Part shown: in pieces, positions 9,190 through 18,900 of the stretch
Layout: every line of letters begins with the position of its first letter
Position numbering within the stretch: the first letter of the stretch is position 1
Assembly (NCBI RefSeq): GCF_009455635.1
Contig: NZ_QPER01000001.1
Location: 3,224,001 to 3,288,000 of the forward strand
Reading direction: 5' to 3'
From: Paraburkholderia agricolaris
GTDB taxonomy: Bacteria; Pseudomonadota; Gammaproteobacteria; Burkholderiales; Burkholderiaceae
DNA length: 64,000 bases
The notes under the pieces: model-generated
Told to the model about the DNA's origin: nothing
Databases searched by the model: none
The model's input: the letters and a program-made list of their open reading frames with translations, nothing else
Translations under genes and position numbers: made by a program

Positions 9190-10305
9190 TTAGAACGAGT
9201 GTCGAATCCCCACCCGTCCGACGACCTGCTTGCCGTCCGACGACGGATCGAAGCCCGCGATCTGCGCAACGGCGCCGCCGCTGGCCTTCTGCAGTGCCGC
9301 GAGCGCATAGATGGCCGTGCGCTTGGACAGTTCATATTCCGCGCTCAGGTTGAGCTGTTGATACTTCGGTTCCTGATTGGTTGCGTGATCGCGGCCATCC
9401 GTGTAGGTGTAACCGGCCGCGAGGTTCAGCTGACTGGTCGCCGCGAAGGTGCCGGCAATTTCATAGTTCTGGAACTTGACGTCTTGTCCTGCATCGCCTT
9501 GCTGGAAATTGACGTTGGTGAAGTTGCCCATCACCTTGAACTTGCCGATCTGATATGAAGCACCGGCGGCAAAGATGCCCTGGCTACGGGCATTGGCCAG
9601 ATAGTTTCCGTACACCGCGTTGGTGTAGCCCACGCCGTTCTGATAACTCTGGATCGACTGTTCCGGATCGTTGACGCGCAGATAGCCCGCCCCCATCGAG
9701 AACGGCCCATTCGTGTACGAGGCTGCGGCGCTATAGGCGGAGTTATTCGAGAACTGGCCGGCCTGGCCGCCGAACGAATAGAGCGCTTCACCGGTGAAGC
9801 CGCCGATGGTGGGACTCGTGTACTTCACTGAGTTGCTGACAGCGAAGCCGTTATCGAGGTTGTCCATGTCATTGGGGTGGGAGAAATACCAGCCGCCGTA
9901 GCTATCGTTGAGCGAGTACGGCTCGATAAGATCGACGACCGGGTCCCACTGCCGCCCGATCGTGACGGTGCCTGCGGTTTGACTGGCGAGACCGACGTAG
10001 GCATTACGGGAGAAGGCGAGGCCGCTGCCCAGACTGCCGTTAGTCGAGCTGAAGCCGCTTTCCAGGTCGAACACTGCGGCGAGGCCTCCGCCCAGATCTT
10101 CCTTGCCCCGGAGGCCCCAACGGCTTCCTGCGCTGACACCGCTGGCCATTTGATAGAGATGGTTGCCGTTGACGTTGCTCGCGAAGTCGATACCTGTATC
10201 GAGGATACCGTAGAGCGTGACGCTGCTTTGCGCATGCGCGGTGGAAACGGCACCGACACAGAGGAGTGCCCCGACCAGATGTGTCAGTTTCATCTTTTGT
10301 TTCAT
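9190..10305 (-). CDS. Gram-negative porin (OmpC-like), second copy
   Basis: This 371-residue outer-membrane porin has a signal peptide ending STAHA before QSSVTLYGILDTGIDF, followed by RWGLRGKEDLGGGLAAVFDLESGF and a C-terminal RHSF. It is in the same family as the porin at 7098-8276 but clearly diverged, so this is an old paralogue rather than a recent duplicate. AAAGGTGA lies just upstream of the ATG at 10305, which decides the start over an in-frame ATG at 10293. Its 5' side faces the long inverted-repeat element beginning near 10414. Confidence 0.95.
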   Translation of the reverse strand: MKQKMKLTHLVGALLCVGAVSTAHAQSSVTLYGILDTGIDFASNVNGNHLYQMASGVSAGSRWGLRGKEDLGGGLAAVFDLESGFSSTNGSLGSGLAFSRNAYVGLASQTAGTVTIGRQWDPVVDLIEPYSLNDSYGGWYFSHPNDMDNLDNGFAVSNSVKYTSPTIGGFTGEALYSFGGQAGQFSNNSAYSAAASYTNGPFSMGAGYLRVNDPEQSIQSYQNGVGYTNAVYGNYLANARSQGIFAAGASYQIGKFKVMGNFTNVNFQQGDAGQDVKFQNYEIAGTFAATSQLNLAAGYTYTDGRDHATNQEPKYQQLNLSAEYELSKRTAIYALAALQKASGGAVAQIAGFDPSSDGKQVVGRVGIRHSF

Positions 10306-10976
10306 GAATCACCTTTCATTTAAATAAGGATGCCTTGCGGAACTGTGTGACCACGGGGTGAATATATCGAGGCCAGAAATGGTCGCCGCTGCAAGACAGA
10401 CTTTCAGTTTTTTTGTTGGGTTTTTTGCCTGTGGCACTTCCTGGATTTGGGTTTTTGGCTCTTTGGGATTTTCTTGCCGTTGGCGGTCTGTTCTGTTGTT
10501 GGTCTTTTTGGCCTTTGGCCTTTCCTTGCTTTGTTAGTGGTCTATTAGCGTTCCCCCTGTGCGGGGGGGCACCTACTTTTCTTTGCCTGCCGCAAAGAAG
10601 AGTAGGCAAAAGAAAGCGGCTCACACCGCTAATTCTTAAGCGGGTCCCCCGCACAGCCACGGTAGTGGTGCATCTGGAATCCGTGCCCCCGCACACTCCG
10701 CGCCGTTGACAAAGGACTCATCAGCTCCCACTCCGCACTGCGTGTGTCGCGGATGGGTCTGCCATGGAAACCTGATCAATGATTTGCATAACTGATTGTT
10801 TTTTGGAGCCAGGCGTCGGCGCGCGCAGCGCCGCCGGAGGTATGACTGCCTTGTCACTAGCGCCGAATGTGCGAGGCGACAGATTCCAGATGCACCACTA
10901 CCGTGGCTGTGCGGGGGACCCGCTTATGAGCTGGCGGTGTGAAGCCGCTTTCTTTGCTTATCTTTCTTTGCGGCGG

Positions 10977-12244
10977 TGTATAGACCGGAGACATGGTTGA
11001 CAAACGTGCGGAGACATCATTGACACTTTATGGTCAGTGATTGTCGCTCCTCAGGTCAAGGGTGAGGATGCGGTGATGGGCAAACCAGAATTCAAATACG
11101 CCGTCTTCGCCCGGCTTTGCGCGTGCCGCAACCGGCAGTCCATAAAGTGCATTCGAGACCTTGAGGTGCCGTCCTTCAAAGCGTAGCCGGCCATCCGATT
11201 TAACCAGCAGCACCACGTCATCCGGGCCGTACTCCGGCTCCGGCAGGATCGATGGATACGCCCGGGGGCTCGGCCGGTAACGGCTGATGGGCGTGTCCAT
11301 GCCGATCGCCTCATGCGGGCGCTCGCAGTTATATACGGTGCGCCAGCGGTCCAGTTCCTGTTGCACGTGCTGCTGGGTAGCGAAGCTTCGTCCGTTCAGT
11401 ACTTCAGCCTTCAGCGTACGGTGAAACCGCTCGTCCTTGCCGTTGGTCTGCGGGTGGTAAGGCCGGCTGTAACTGATGCGGATACCCAGCCGGATCAGCC
11501 AGACGGCCAGCTCGGTGAGCTGACCCGGACTGCCAGGCGAACCCCACGGCGAGCCGTTATCGGTATTGATGCGTAACGGCAGGCCATAGTGTCCAAACGC
11601 CTCCCGTAATCCCGTCTGCACGGTAGCGGTGTCGGTGGGTCCACAGGCGCGCAGCAGGATGCTGAAGCGCGAGTGGTCGTCGAGTACCGTCAGGGGGCTG
11701 CAGCGCCCCTTCCCGAGGGTCTCAAAGTGCCCCTTGAAGTCCATCTGCCAGAGTACGTTAGGCTGCTCGTGCTCAAAGCGCTTCCAGGGTTGGCTCATCG
11801 CTGAATCGGCCGGCAGGATCAGGTTGTGCCGGTGCAGGATGTCGGTCACGGTGCTGGGCTGCGGCACCGCCTCAAGGCCCAGATCACGCAGGCGCCGGCT
11901 GATCTTGCGTCCGCCCCAGCGCGGATGGGTCTGGCGCAGCCGTACCACTTCCTGCTCCATCGCAGTGGGGGTCTTCGACGGACTGCTGAGCGGGCGTCGG
12001 GATTGATCTGCCAGCGCATGCTCGCCGCGATGGAGCCATTTGTAGCCGGTCTGCCGGCTGATGTTAAAGCGCTGGCACAGCTCGGTCATCGTCAGCGTGT
12101 CCTGACTGGCCAGATGAACAAATTCCTGTCGGAGGCTCATGGTGTCTCTTGCGTTCCAGGGCATGGTCGGGACCGGGCGTTTTAGTACCCGGAAGTGTCA
12201 ACCATGTCCCCGCACACCTGTCAGCTATGTCTCCGGTCTATACA
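10977..12244. mobile_element. IS481-family insertion sequence, 1268 bp, apparently intact
   Basis: The ends are terminal inverted repeats beginning TGTATAGACCGGAGACAT. The repeats extend for about 52 bp with 8 mismatches, and the left end contains two subterminal copies of a GGAGACATNNTTGACA motif. The flanks carry a 6-bp target duplication CGGCGG (10971-10976 and 12245-12250). Uninterrupted copies of the host repeat have this sequence once, in TTTGCGGCGGCAAAG, which proves the insertion point. One full-length transposase gene fills it. Intact ends, duplication and reading frame suggest a fairly recent and potentially active insertion. Confidence 0.93.
11034..12164 (-). CDS. IS481-family transposase
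   Basis: This 376-residue DDE transposase has an N-terminal helix-turn-helix (about residues 25-60, MTELCQRFNISRQTGYKWL) followed by an integrase-like rve catalytic core. The catalytic acids are visible in QMDFKGHF, NTDNGSPW and the glutamate of NGKDERFHRTLKAE. The C-terminal part resembles the integrase-core tail seen in IS481 proteins. The start could be the ATG at 12164 or the one at 12140; neither has a clear ribosome-binding site. No frameshift or stop interrupts the frame. Confidence 0.95.
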   Translation of the reverse strand: MPWNARDTMSLRQEFVHLASQDTLTMTELCQRFNISRQTGYKWLHRGEHALADQSRRPLSSPSKTPTAMEQEVVRLRQTHPRWGGRKISRRLRDLGLEAVPQPSTVTDILHRHNLILPADSAMSQPWKRFEHEQPNVLWQMDFKGHFETLGKGRCSPLTVLDDHSRFSILLRACGPTDTATVQTGLREAFGHYGLPLRINTDNGSPWGSPGSPGQLTELAVWLIRLGIRISYSRPYHPQTNGKDERFHRTLKAEVLNGRSFATQQHVQQELDRWRTVYNCERPHEAIGMDTPISRYRPSPRAYPSILPEPEYGPDDVVLLVKSDGRLRFEGRHLKVSNALYGLPVAARAKPGEDGVFEFWFAHHRILTLDLRSDNH

Positions 12245-12315
12245 CGGCGGCAAAGAAAGTAAGTGCCGCCCCGCACAGGGGCAACGCTAATAGACCACTA
12301 ACACAACAAGGAAAG

Positions 12316-12343
12316 GCCAAAAGCCAAAAGCCAAAAGCCAAAA
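12316..12343. repeat. (GCCAAAA)4 heptanucleotide tandem repeat
   Basis: Four perfect tandem copies of GCCAAAA lie in the outer right arm of repeat copy 1. Copies 2 and 3 have only one unit at the equivalent place, so the tract has expanded in this copy. It may be a slippage-prone marker; no coding role. Confidence 0.85.
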
Positions 12344-12389
12344 GCCCAGTTCAACAACAAAACCCGCCGAACAGGCAAAAAAACCACCA

Positions 12390-13100
12390 CTACAAAACCG
12401 ACACCTGATACCCAAACCGGCTAACAGTCTCAATCCTCACCTCAGGCACATCATCCGAAAGCTTCCTCCGTAACCTCGAAACAACCAGATTGACACTGGA
12501 AGGATCGACATCCTCCTTCTCGGGCCACGCATACCGGATCAATTGATCCCTCGCCACCGGCGCATTAATTTGCCTCAGCAAACATTCAAGCAGCAAAAAC
12601 TCCCGTCGGGTCACGGCAACCCGCCGCCCCCCGCATACCAGCTCGCGAGTAGCCGCATCCAAAGAAGGTCCCCCAAGCGCCGGCAAAACAGAAGTAGCAG
12701 ACGCCGTAGCAGAAACAAACCCGGCCCCCCGCGAGCCCCCCACCCGCTGCAAAGCAGCCATCCTCTCGTGCATTTCAATAAACGAATAAGGCTGGCAAAA
12801 ACACGCATCCGCGCCGGCCCGCAAAGTCCTGGTGCGATCCTGCGCCGTAGCAGCCCCCAGCACCGCAACGATCGCAGCACCACTCCCGGCAGCAGCAAAC
12901 TCCCCAATAAACCCCTGCAAGGAAGAATAAAACCCCACCTCGAGCACCATCAGAACAATCGCATCGAACGGTTCCTGCGATGCAAGAAAAACCCCATCCC
13001 GCAGATCATCGGCTCGCTGCAAACTATGGGCGCTCTCCTGCAGCGCCTTGAAAAGCCATGCAGCTTCCGGATGAGAAGGCCCAACGAACAGAACGCGCAT
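12390..13100 (-). CDS. OmpR-like regulator with a degenerate receiver domain
   Basis: This 236-residue protein has a receiver-like N-terminal domain (1-118) and a good winged-helix DNA-binding domain (about 145-236, with DVDPSSVNLVVSRLRRKL). The receiver lacks the chemistry of phosphorylation. The N-terminal acidic pair is replaced by FVGPSHPE, the phosphoacceptor position in DAIVLMVLE is Met51, and the conserved Lys is Gln103 in FCQPYS. It probably works without phosphate or senses something else. The ATG at 13100 follows AGGGTGG; the frame is open upstream, but the kinase stop at 13136 leaves a 35-bp gap. It is the third gene of a regulator-kinase-regulator operon. The 3' half is unusually G/T-rich in the sense strand, next to repeat copy 1. 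Confidence 0.85.
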   Translation of the reverse strand: MRVLFVGPSHPEAAWLFKALQESAHSLQRADDLRDGVFLASQEPFDAIVLMVLEVGFYSSLQGFIGEFAAAGSGAAIVAVLGAATAQDRTRTLRAGADACFCQPYSFIEMHERMAALQRVGGSRGAGFVSATASATSVLPALGGPSLDAATRELVCGGRRVAVTRREFLLLECLLRQINAPVARDQLIRYAWPEKEDVDPSSVNLVVSRLRRKLSDDVPEVRIETVSRFGYQVSVL

Positions 13101-13135
13101 TAACCACCCTGTCAGGATAAAGAGAACGCATAAGC

Positions 13136-14533
13136 TCATGCCAGCGTCCTCGACCAGCATTCGATGGAGATCCTCGTGCCAGGCTGCGCATTGCCGATCT
13201 TCATCGTGAAGTCATGCACCCGCATCACCGCCGAAACAATGCTTAAACCGAGCCCCGATCCGGCCAGGTGCCGCGTACTCTCCCCACGATAAAACCGCTG
13301 CAGGACCGCATCGCGTTCATCCGCGGCAATCCCCGGCCCGTTATCGACAATATCCACCTGCGGCCCCGCCGAAGTCTGCCGAAGCTCCATACGTACCGCA
13401 CCACCCTCCGGCGTGAACTTGATCGCGTTATCCATCAGATTGCTCAACGCTTCGAACAGCAACGCGCGGTCGCCATGAATCGCGTCGACCGGTTGCGCAT
13501 GCACGGACAGCTGAATCAGGCGGCTCTCGGCAAGCGGCTCGTAGAGTTCACCCACTTCCTGCACCAGCGTCTCCAGTTGCACCTCGCCGAATCCACCGCG
13601 GCGCTGCAGCGTGCCAATCTCGGAGATACGCAACATCGCGCGAAACCGGTCGAGCAAGGCATCGGTCTCGATCCGCGCGCGTTCCACCAATTGCGATAGC
13701 GCAGGATCGTCAAGCGAGTCGGTGTGCTCCGCCGCATGCGCGAGCAAGGTCCGCACATGCGCGAGCGGCGTGCGCAAATCGTGCGCGATACCATCGCACG
13801 CGCCCTTCACTTCATTCATGAGACGCTCGACTTCCGCGAGCATGTGGTTCACCAGATGCGCGAGCATATCCACTTCGTCGCGTCCGCCGATCGGCAGGCG
13901 TTGCGCAAGATCGCCCTGGGCAATACGCTGCGTGACGCGCCGGATCGCTTTCAGGCGGCGCATCTGCCGCACGCTCAGTGCAAGTCCACCCGCCACGCCT
14001 GCAAGCAGGCACACGATACCGCCGCCCACCAGCGCGTTGATGATGGTCTCGCGAATCCGCAGAATGTGCGTCAGATCACGGCCGATCACGAGCGTCGAGC
14101 CGTCCTTGCGCCGCTCGGCCATCGCGCGAACCACCGGCACCTGCTCGTTGCGTCCCTTCGCGAGCGCAAGATCGAGCGTCTTGCCAGTGCGATTGGTGGG
14201 AAGTTGCGTTGGATACGCGAGGACATCGCCGGCCAGTTGCCGGCCATCGGCCGCGAACAGGCCGTAGTAATTCGTATGCATGCGCTCGTGTTCGATACGC
14301 CGATGAATCGCGTCTACGAGGCCGGCATCAGGCACCGAATCGAAGTAGACCAGTTGCCAGTCCATCACGACATCCGTCTCGCGCTCCATATCGCCAGTCA
14401 CGGCCCAGCCGATGTAGCCCAGCAACACCATCACCGAAAGCGAAAAGATAACCGCGTAAACCGATAGCAGGCGAAAGGTGGTGGAATGCCAGCGCCGCCC
14501 GAGCGCAGATTGAGCCGGGAAGGTTGTGTCCAT
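13136..14533 (-). CDS. Two-component sensor histidine kinase
   Basis: This 465-residue membrane kinase has transmembrane segments at about 24-45 and 165-188 around a periplasmic sensor region of roughly 115 residues. A HAMP linker follows (about 189-240), then the HisKA box GIAHDLRTPLAH with the phosphorylated His at 251, and an HATPase_c domain with NLMDNAIKFTPEGG, DNGPGI and GSGLGLSIV. ATG 14533 is taken as the start, 13 bp after the stop of the upstream regulator gene; an in-frame TTG precedes it. It is most likely the partner of the 14547-15224 regulator. The signal sensed is unknown. Confidence 0.92.
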   Translation of the reverse strand: MDTTFPAQSALGRRWHSTTFRLLSVYAVIFSLSVMVLLGYIGWAVTGDMERETDVVMDWQLVYFDSVPDAGLVDAIHRRIEHERMHTNYYGLFAADGRQLAGDVLAYPTQLPTNRTGKTLDLALAKGRNEQVPVVRAMAERRKDGSTLVIGRDLTHILRIRETIINALVGGGIVCLLAGVAGGLALSVRQMRRLKAIRRVTQRIAQGDLAQRLPIGGRDEVDMLAHLVNHMLAEVERLMNEVKGACDGIAHDLRTPLAHVRTLLAHAAEHTDSLDDPALSQLVERARIETDALLDRFRAMLRISEIGTLQRRGGFGEVQLETLVQEVGELYEPLAESRLIQLSVHAQPVDAIHGDRALLFEALSNLMDNAIKFTPEGGAVRMELRQTSAGPQVDIVDNGPGIAADERDAVLQRFYRGESTRHLAGSGLGLSIVSAVMRVHDFTMKIGNAQPGTRISIECWSRTLA

Positions 14534-14546
14534 CAAAATGGTCTGC

Positions 14547-15224
14547 TCATGCGAGGATATAACCCGAGCCGCGCACGGTCTGGATCATCGGCGTCACGCC
14601 GGGTGGGTCGATTTTCTTGCGCAGCCGGCCCATGTGTACGTCGATCAGATTGGTGCCCGGGTCGAAGTGGTAGCCCCACACCGCTTCGAACAGCATGGTG
14701 CGCGTGATGGTTTGTCCGGCATGCCGCATCATGAATTCGAGCACGCGATACTCGGTGGGCAGCAGGACGATCTCTTCGCCGTCGCGCTGCACCTTGCGGG
14801 AAATCAGATCGAGTTCGAGCGGACCGACCCGCAGATGCGTTTCGAGCGGCGTAGCCGGCGTTTGACTGCGACGCAGCAAAACTTCGAGACGCGCGGTCAT
14901 TTCCTCGGGGTCGAACGGCTTGGTCAGATAATCGTCGCCGCCGGCGCGCAGGCCGCGCACCCGTTCGTCCACATCGCCCAGCGCGCTTAGCATCAGCACC
15001 GGCGTTTGAATGCCGATACTGCGCATGGTGGTCAGGATCGTGAGACCATCCACGCCCGGCAGCATGCGGTCGAGCGTGATCACGTCATAGTCTTCGCTGA
15101 TCGCGCGCGCCATGCCGTCGCGGCCGTTGGCCACCCAATCCACGGTGAAGCCGCGACTTTTCAGCTCCCCGACAATTTCATTCGCGGTAATTTCATCATC
15201 TTCGATCGTCAATACTCGCGACAT
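14547..15224 (-). CDS. OmpR-family response regulator, first gene of the TCS operon
   Basis: This 225-residue regulator has intact receiver residues (TIEDDE, D52 in TLDRMLP, K102 in YLTKPF) and a winged-helix domain with GTNLIDVHMGRLRKK. It shares most of its sequence pattern with the regulator at 72-746, so the two are paralogues. The frame extends upstream to 15305, but the conserved MSRVLTIEDDE start fits ATG 15224; ATG 15230 is also possible. The kinase gene follows by 13 bp. The upstream gap (15225-15585, 361 bp) to the divergent small gene shows no further gene and presumably holds both promoters. Confidence 0.93.
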   Translation of the reverse strand: MSRVLTIEDDEITANEIVGELKSRGFTVDWVANGRDGMARAISEDYDVITLDRMLPGVDGLTILTTMRSIGIQTPVLMLSALGDVDERVRGLRAGGDDYLTKPFDPEEMTARLEVLLRRSQTPATPLETHLRVGPLELDLISRKVQRDGEEIVLLPTEYRVLEFMMRHAGQTITRTMLFEAVWGYHFDPGTNLIDVHMGRLRKKIDPPGVTPMIQTVRGSGYILA

Positions 15225-15585
15225 GATCATTGCATGCGCCGCCGCCAGCTCTACCGATGCGAGCGGTGGGCGCGACCGGTTATCAGTAGAAAGACATGAT
15301 GCCATATTTGGCTTGCGCGTTCAGAGTACGGGCGTGCGATTCGACGGGTGTCGCCGCTTTGCCCCAGTGCCTGCCTGCAGGCTACGCGCGTGCGCATGGC
15401 GGATGAACATCCGCTTCATGAAGAAAAATTTAAGTTAGCTGCAAGGCCGCTGGGAGCGGGCGGCAGAACGATAAAACATATTTCATTTTCCCGACGCCGC
15501 TTCGGTAGGCTGCCTCAACTAGCCTACTGCCATCCCGCTGTTTCTCTAGCGGTCCGATTCGAACCTTATCGTGGATGGCACAAAC

Positions 15586-15933
15586 ATGAAGCTCGCAACC
15601 AGAACACTCGTCACTACCCTTCTGCTGATCGGCAGCGCATCGGCAATGGCTTCACCGGGTCTCACACAGCAGCAATGCAACGACTACCCGTTCAAACAGC
15701 TCAAAACCGAAGTCACGCACAAGCAGTTGATGAACGAACTCGGTGAACTGGAAGCGGTCGGCTACAGCCCGAGCAACGACGACGACGAATACCCGAGCGA
15801 TCTGGAGCAGGCCGAGCAAAAACTGCAAGCCGAATATCGCGCGGACTGCATGCCGGCCGCGCACGCGTCCACAACCGCTACGCAAATGCCGGGCGGCGCA
15901 GCACCCGCAGCAGCGAATCAACCGGCTGGCTGA
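15586..15933 (+). CDS. DUF4148-like small periplasmic protein
   Basis: This 115-residue protein has a signal peptide (MKLATRTLVTTLLLIGSASAMA) and a mature domain VTHKQLMNELGELEAVGYSPSNDDDEYPSDLEQAEQKL. That domain matches the DUF4148 pattern of a regulatory-looking helix followed by an acidic YP-D stretch. An Ala/Thr-rich tail follows. Two Cys residues are in the mature part. ATG 15586 is chosen over an upstream in-frame start because the signal peptide begins there. It is divergent from the TCS operon and converges on the RND gene ending at 15993. Function unknown. Confidence 0.75.
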   Translation: MKLATRTLVTTLLLIGSASAMASPGLTQQQCNDYPFKQLKTEVTHKQLMNELGELEAVGYSPSNDDDEYPSDLEQAEQKLQAEYRADCMPAAHASTTATQMPGGAAPAAANQPAG

Positions 15934-15992
15934 ACGCTGCGTTCGACGCTGACGACGGCGCGGCGCCCAGGCGCCACACGGCCGCCGTCGCG

Positions 15993-18900
15993 TCATCGGC
16001 CGTTGGTCAACTGACCGCTTTCGCTCGCCGCCCGCTGGGCACGCCGCTCGTTACGCTTGCGGCGCAGCTCTGCGAGCCTCCGCCTGCTATAGGTTAGCGA
16101 GGCAACCGCATGAAACGCGACCGGCGCGAACACGAGGCCGAACAGCGTGGCCGCCAGCACCCCGCCAAATACGCCGGTGCCGATCGAGCGGCGGCTTTCG
16201 GCACCCGCCCCGCTCGACACTACGAGCGGCACGACGCCCAGCAGGAACGCCGCCGAGGTCATCACGATCGGCCGGAAGCGCGCCGCGGCCGCTTCGGTGA
16301 CAGCACGCGTCAACGGCAGCCCCCGGCGATACAGGTCGCGCGCGAACTGCACGATCAGAATCGCGTTTTTCGCTGCAAGACCGATCACGGTAATCATGCC
16401 GACCTTGAAGTACACGTCGTTGGGCATGCCGCGCAGCAGTACGGCGGCGACTGCGCCGATCACGCCGAGCGGCACGACCATCAGCACGGCAAGCGGGATC
16501 GTCCAGCTTTCGTACAACGCAGCCAGCGCCATGAACACGGCCAGCACCGACAAGCCGATCAGCAACGGGGTAAGCCGCGCCGCAGCGGTTTCTTCACGCG
16601 CCGCGTCGACCCAGTCGTACGAAACGCCGAGCGGCAACGCAGCGGCGAGCCGTTCCATTTCGGCCATCGCCGCGCCCGAACTGTAGCCAGGCGCCGCGTG
16701 ACCGCTCACGTCGAGCGACGGGTAGCCGTTGTAGCGGCTCAGCATCACCGGTCCAATGGACCAATGGCGCGACGCAATCGCCGACAGCGGCACCATGCCG
16801 CCCGTCGAGTTCGGCACCGAGAGCGCCATCAGATCGTCTTCGGTCATGCGGGTCGCGGCGTCGGCGGAGATCATCACCCGGCGCATGCGGCCGCCGGCAG
16901 GAAAGTCGTCGATATACGTCGAGCCGAAGGTGCTGCCCAGCACGTCAGAGATACGATCGAACGACACGCCGAGCGCGTACGCTTTCGCGCGGTCGATAAT
17001 CAGCTCGACACGCGGCGCATCCGGCAAGTCCTCGGAATGCACCGATGCCAGCACGGGGCTCGCCTTTGCCTGCGCGAACAGTTGCTCACGTGCGGCCTTC
17101 AACGCGTCCAGCCCGACTCCACCGCGATCTTCGAGCCGGAACACGAAGCCGTCCGAATGCCCCAGACCCGGCACGGAAGGCGGCAATTGCGCCTCAACGT
17201 CGCCGTCGAGAATCTTGTCGAACCTCTCGTTGAGGCGATCCCGCAACGCCATCGCATCGGTGTCGCGCTTGCCCCAGTCTTTCAGTTCGACGAAACCCAT
17301 TGCCACGTTCTGACCGCTGCCGGTAAAACTCCAGCCGATCACACTGGTGACGTGCGCAATCGCGGGCTCCATATGCAGGATGTTTTCCATCCCCTTGACC
17401 ACGGCAAGCGTACGCGCCTGCGTGGCGCCGGCCGGCAATTGCACCATCACCTGCAACTGGCCCTGGTCTTCGCTCGGCAAAAAGCCGCCGGGCATTTGCC
17501 AGTACAGCACGCCGCATACGCCGACCAGCACGGCATAAATGACCAGCATCGGTCCAATACGGCGCAGCGTTCTCGCGGTCAGCCCACGATAGCCGCTCGC
17601 TGTGCGATCGAAACCGGCGGTGAAATGACTTGCCGCGCGCGCCGCGAAACCGAGCGGGCCGCGGCGGGCATCGCGCTCACTCACCGGATGCTTGTGCGCT
17701 TTCAGCAGATTCGCGCACAACGCGGGCGTCAGCGACAAAGCCATGAACGACGACACCAGCATCGAGGCGATCATCGCCACCGCGAATTGCCGGTAAATAC
17801 CGCCGACGCCGCCTGGAAAGAATGCCATCGGCACGAACACGGCAGTCAGGACGGCGGTCACGCCGACGATCGCACCGCCGATTTGCGACATCGCTTTACG
17901 GGTTGCCTCACGCGGCGGCAAGCCTTCTTCTTCCATCACGCGATGCACGCTTTCCACCACCACGATCGCATCGTCGACGAGGATACCGATGGCGAGCACG
18001 AGGCCGAACATCGTGAACACGTTGATCGACAGGCCGCAGACGTAAATCGCGAGAAACGCGCCCATCAGCGTGACCGGAATCACCACCGTCGGCACCAGCG
18101 TGTAGCGCAGATCGCGCAGGAACAGCCACATCACGAAGAACACCAGCACCACCGCTTCCGCCAGCGTGACCAGCACTTCACGAATCGCGATCTGCACGAA
18201 ATGGGCGTTGTCGAACGGGATTTCGACCGCCACACCAGGCGGCAAGGTTTTCGAAAGTTCAGCCAGCCGCGCGCGGATCGCGTTGGACGTCTCGAGCGCA
18301 TTGCCGCGCGGCCCGAGTTGAATACCCACGGTTGCGGCGGCCTTGCCGTTCAGGCGGGAATAGTACGAGTAGTTGTCGCGCCCGAGCTCGACCCGCGCGA
18401 CGTCCCGCAAGCGCACGGCCGAGCCGTCGGGCAATGCCTTGAGCACGATCTGTCCGAACTCGGCGGGCGAGATCAGTTGCCCCTTCACGCTCACCGAGGC
18501 GGTCAATTGCTGCCCCGGAACGAACGGCGCGTCGCCCAGCGTGCCGGCCGTTACGGTGGCATTCTGCGCGGCGATCGCGGCGTTGACTTCGGCGGCACCG
18601 AGGCCGTATTCGCGCAGCTTCATCGGATCGAGCCAGATGCGCAGCGCCTCGTCGGCGTCCCACAACTCGGCCGCGCCCACACCCGGCGCGCGCTTCAGTT
18701 CACGCAAGACGTAGCGGCTCAGGTAATCGCTCAGTTGCACGGAATCGCGCGAGCCGTCCGTCGATGTCAGCGCAACCAGCATCAGGAACGTATTGGCCGC
18801 CTTGAATACGCTAATGCCCTGCTGCACGACCTGTTGCGGCAGGCGCGGCTCGACCTGCTTGAGACGGTTCTGGATGTCGACCAGCGCGAGATCCGGGTTA

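Larger units (their letters stand above)
10414..12385. repeat. Long inverted-repeat element, copy 1, split by an IS481-family insertion
   Basis: Left arm about 10414-10684, central segment 10685-10878, right arm 10879-10976 continuing at 12251 to about 12385. The two arms are inverted copies of each other. Each contains an internal hairpin based on CCTACTTYTCTTTG with its complement, and the outer part is T/G-rich on the left and A/C-rich on the right. The same element occurs at 50957-51672 and 60603-61339. The outer 100 bases differ from the other copies more than the inner part does. The insertion sequence sits exactly in the loop of the right-arm hairpin. Short open frames inside the element recur between copies (for example MTRQSYLRRRCARR in the centre), but there is no ribosome-binding site or known domain to support a protein. 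Confidence 0.88.

Noticed and set aside
10413..12385. Whether repeat copy 1 is a CRISPR or a composite transposon
   Set aside because: There are no short regularly spaced repeats with spacers, and only one insertion sequence is present. The arms are inverted copies, not direct repeats.
15225..15585. Possible small RNA or gene between the TCS operon and the DUF4148-like gene
   Set aside because: No terminator-hairpin pair or conserved frame was seen in the 361-bp gap.
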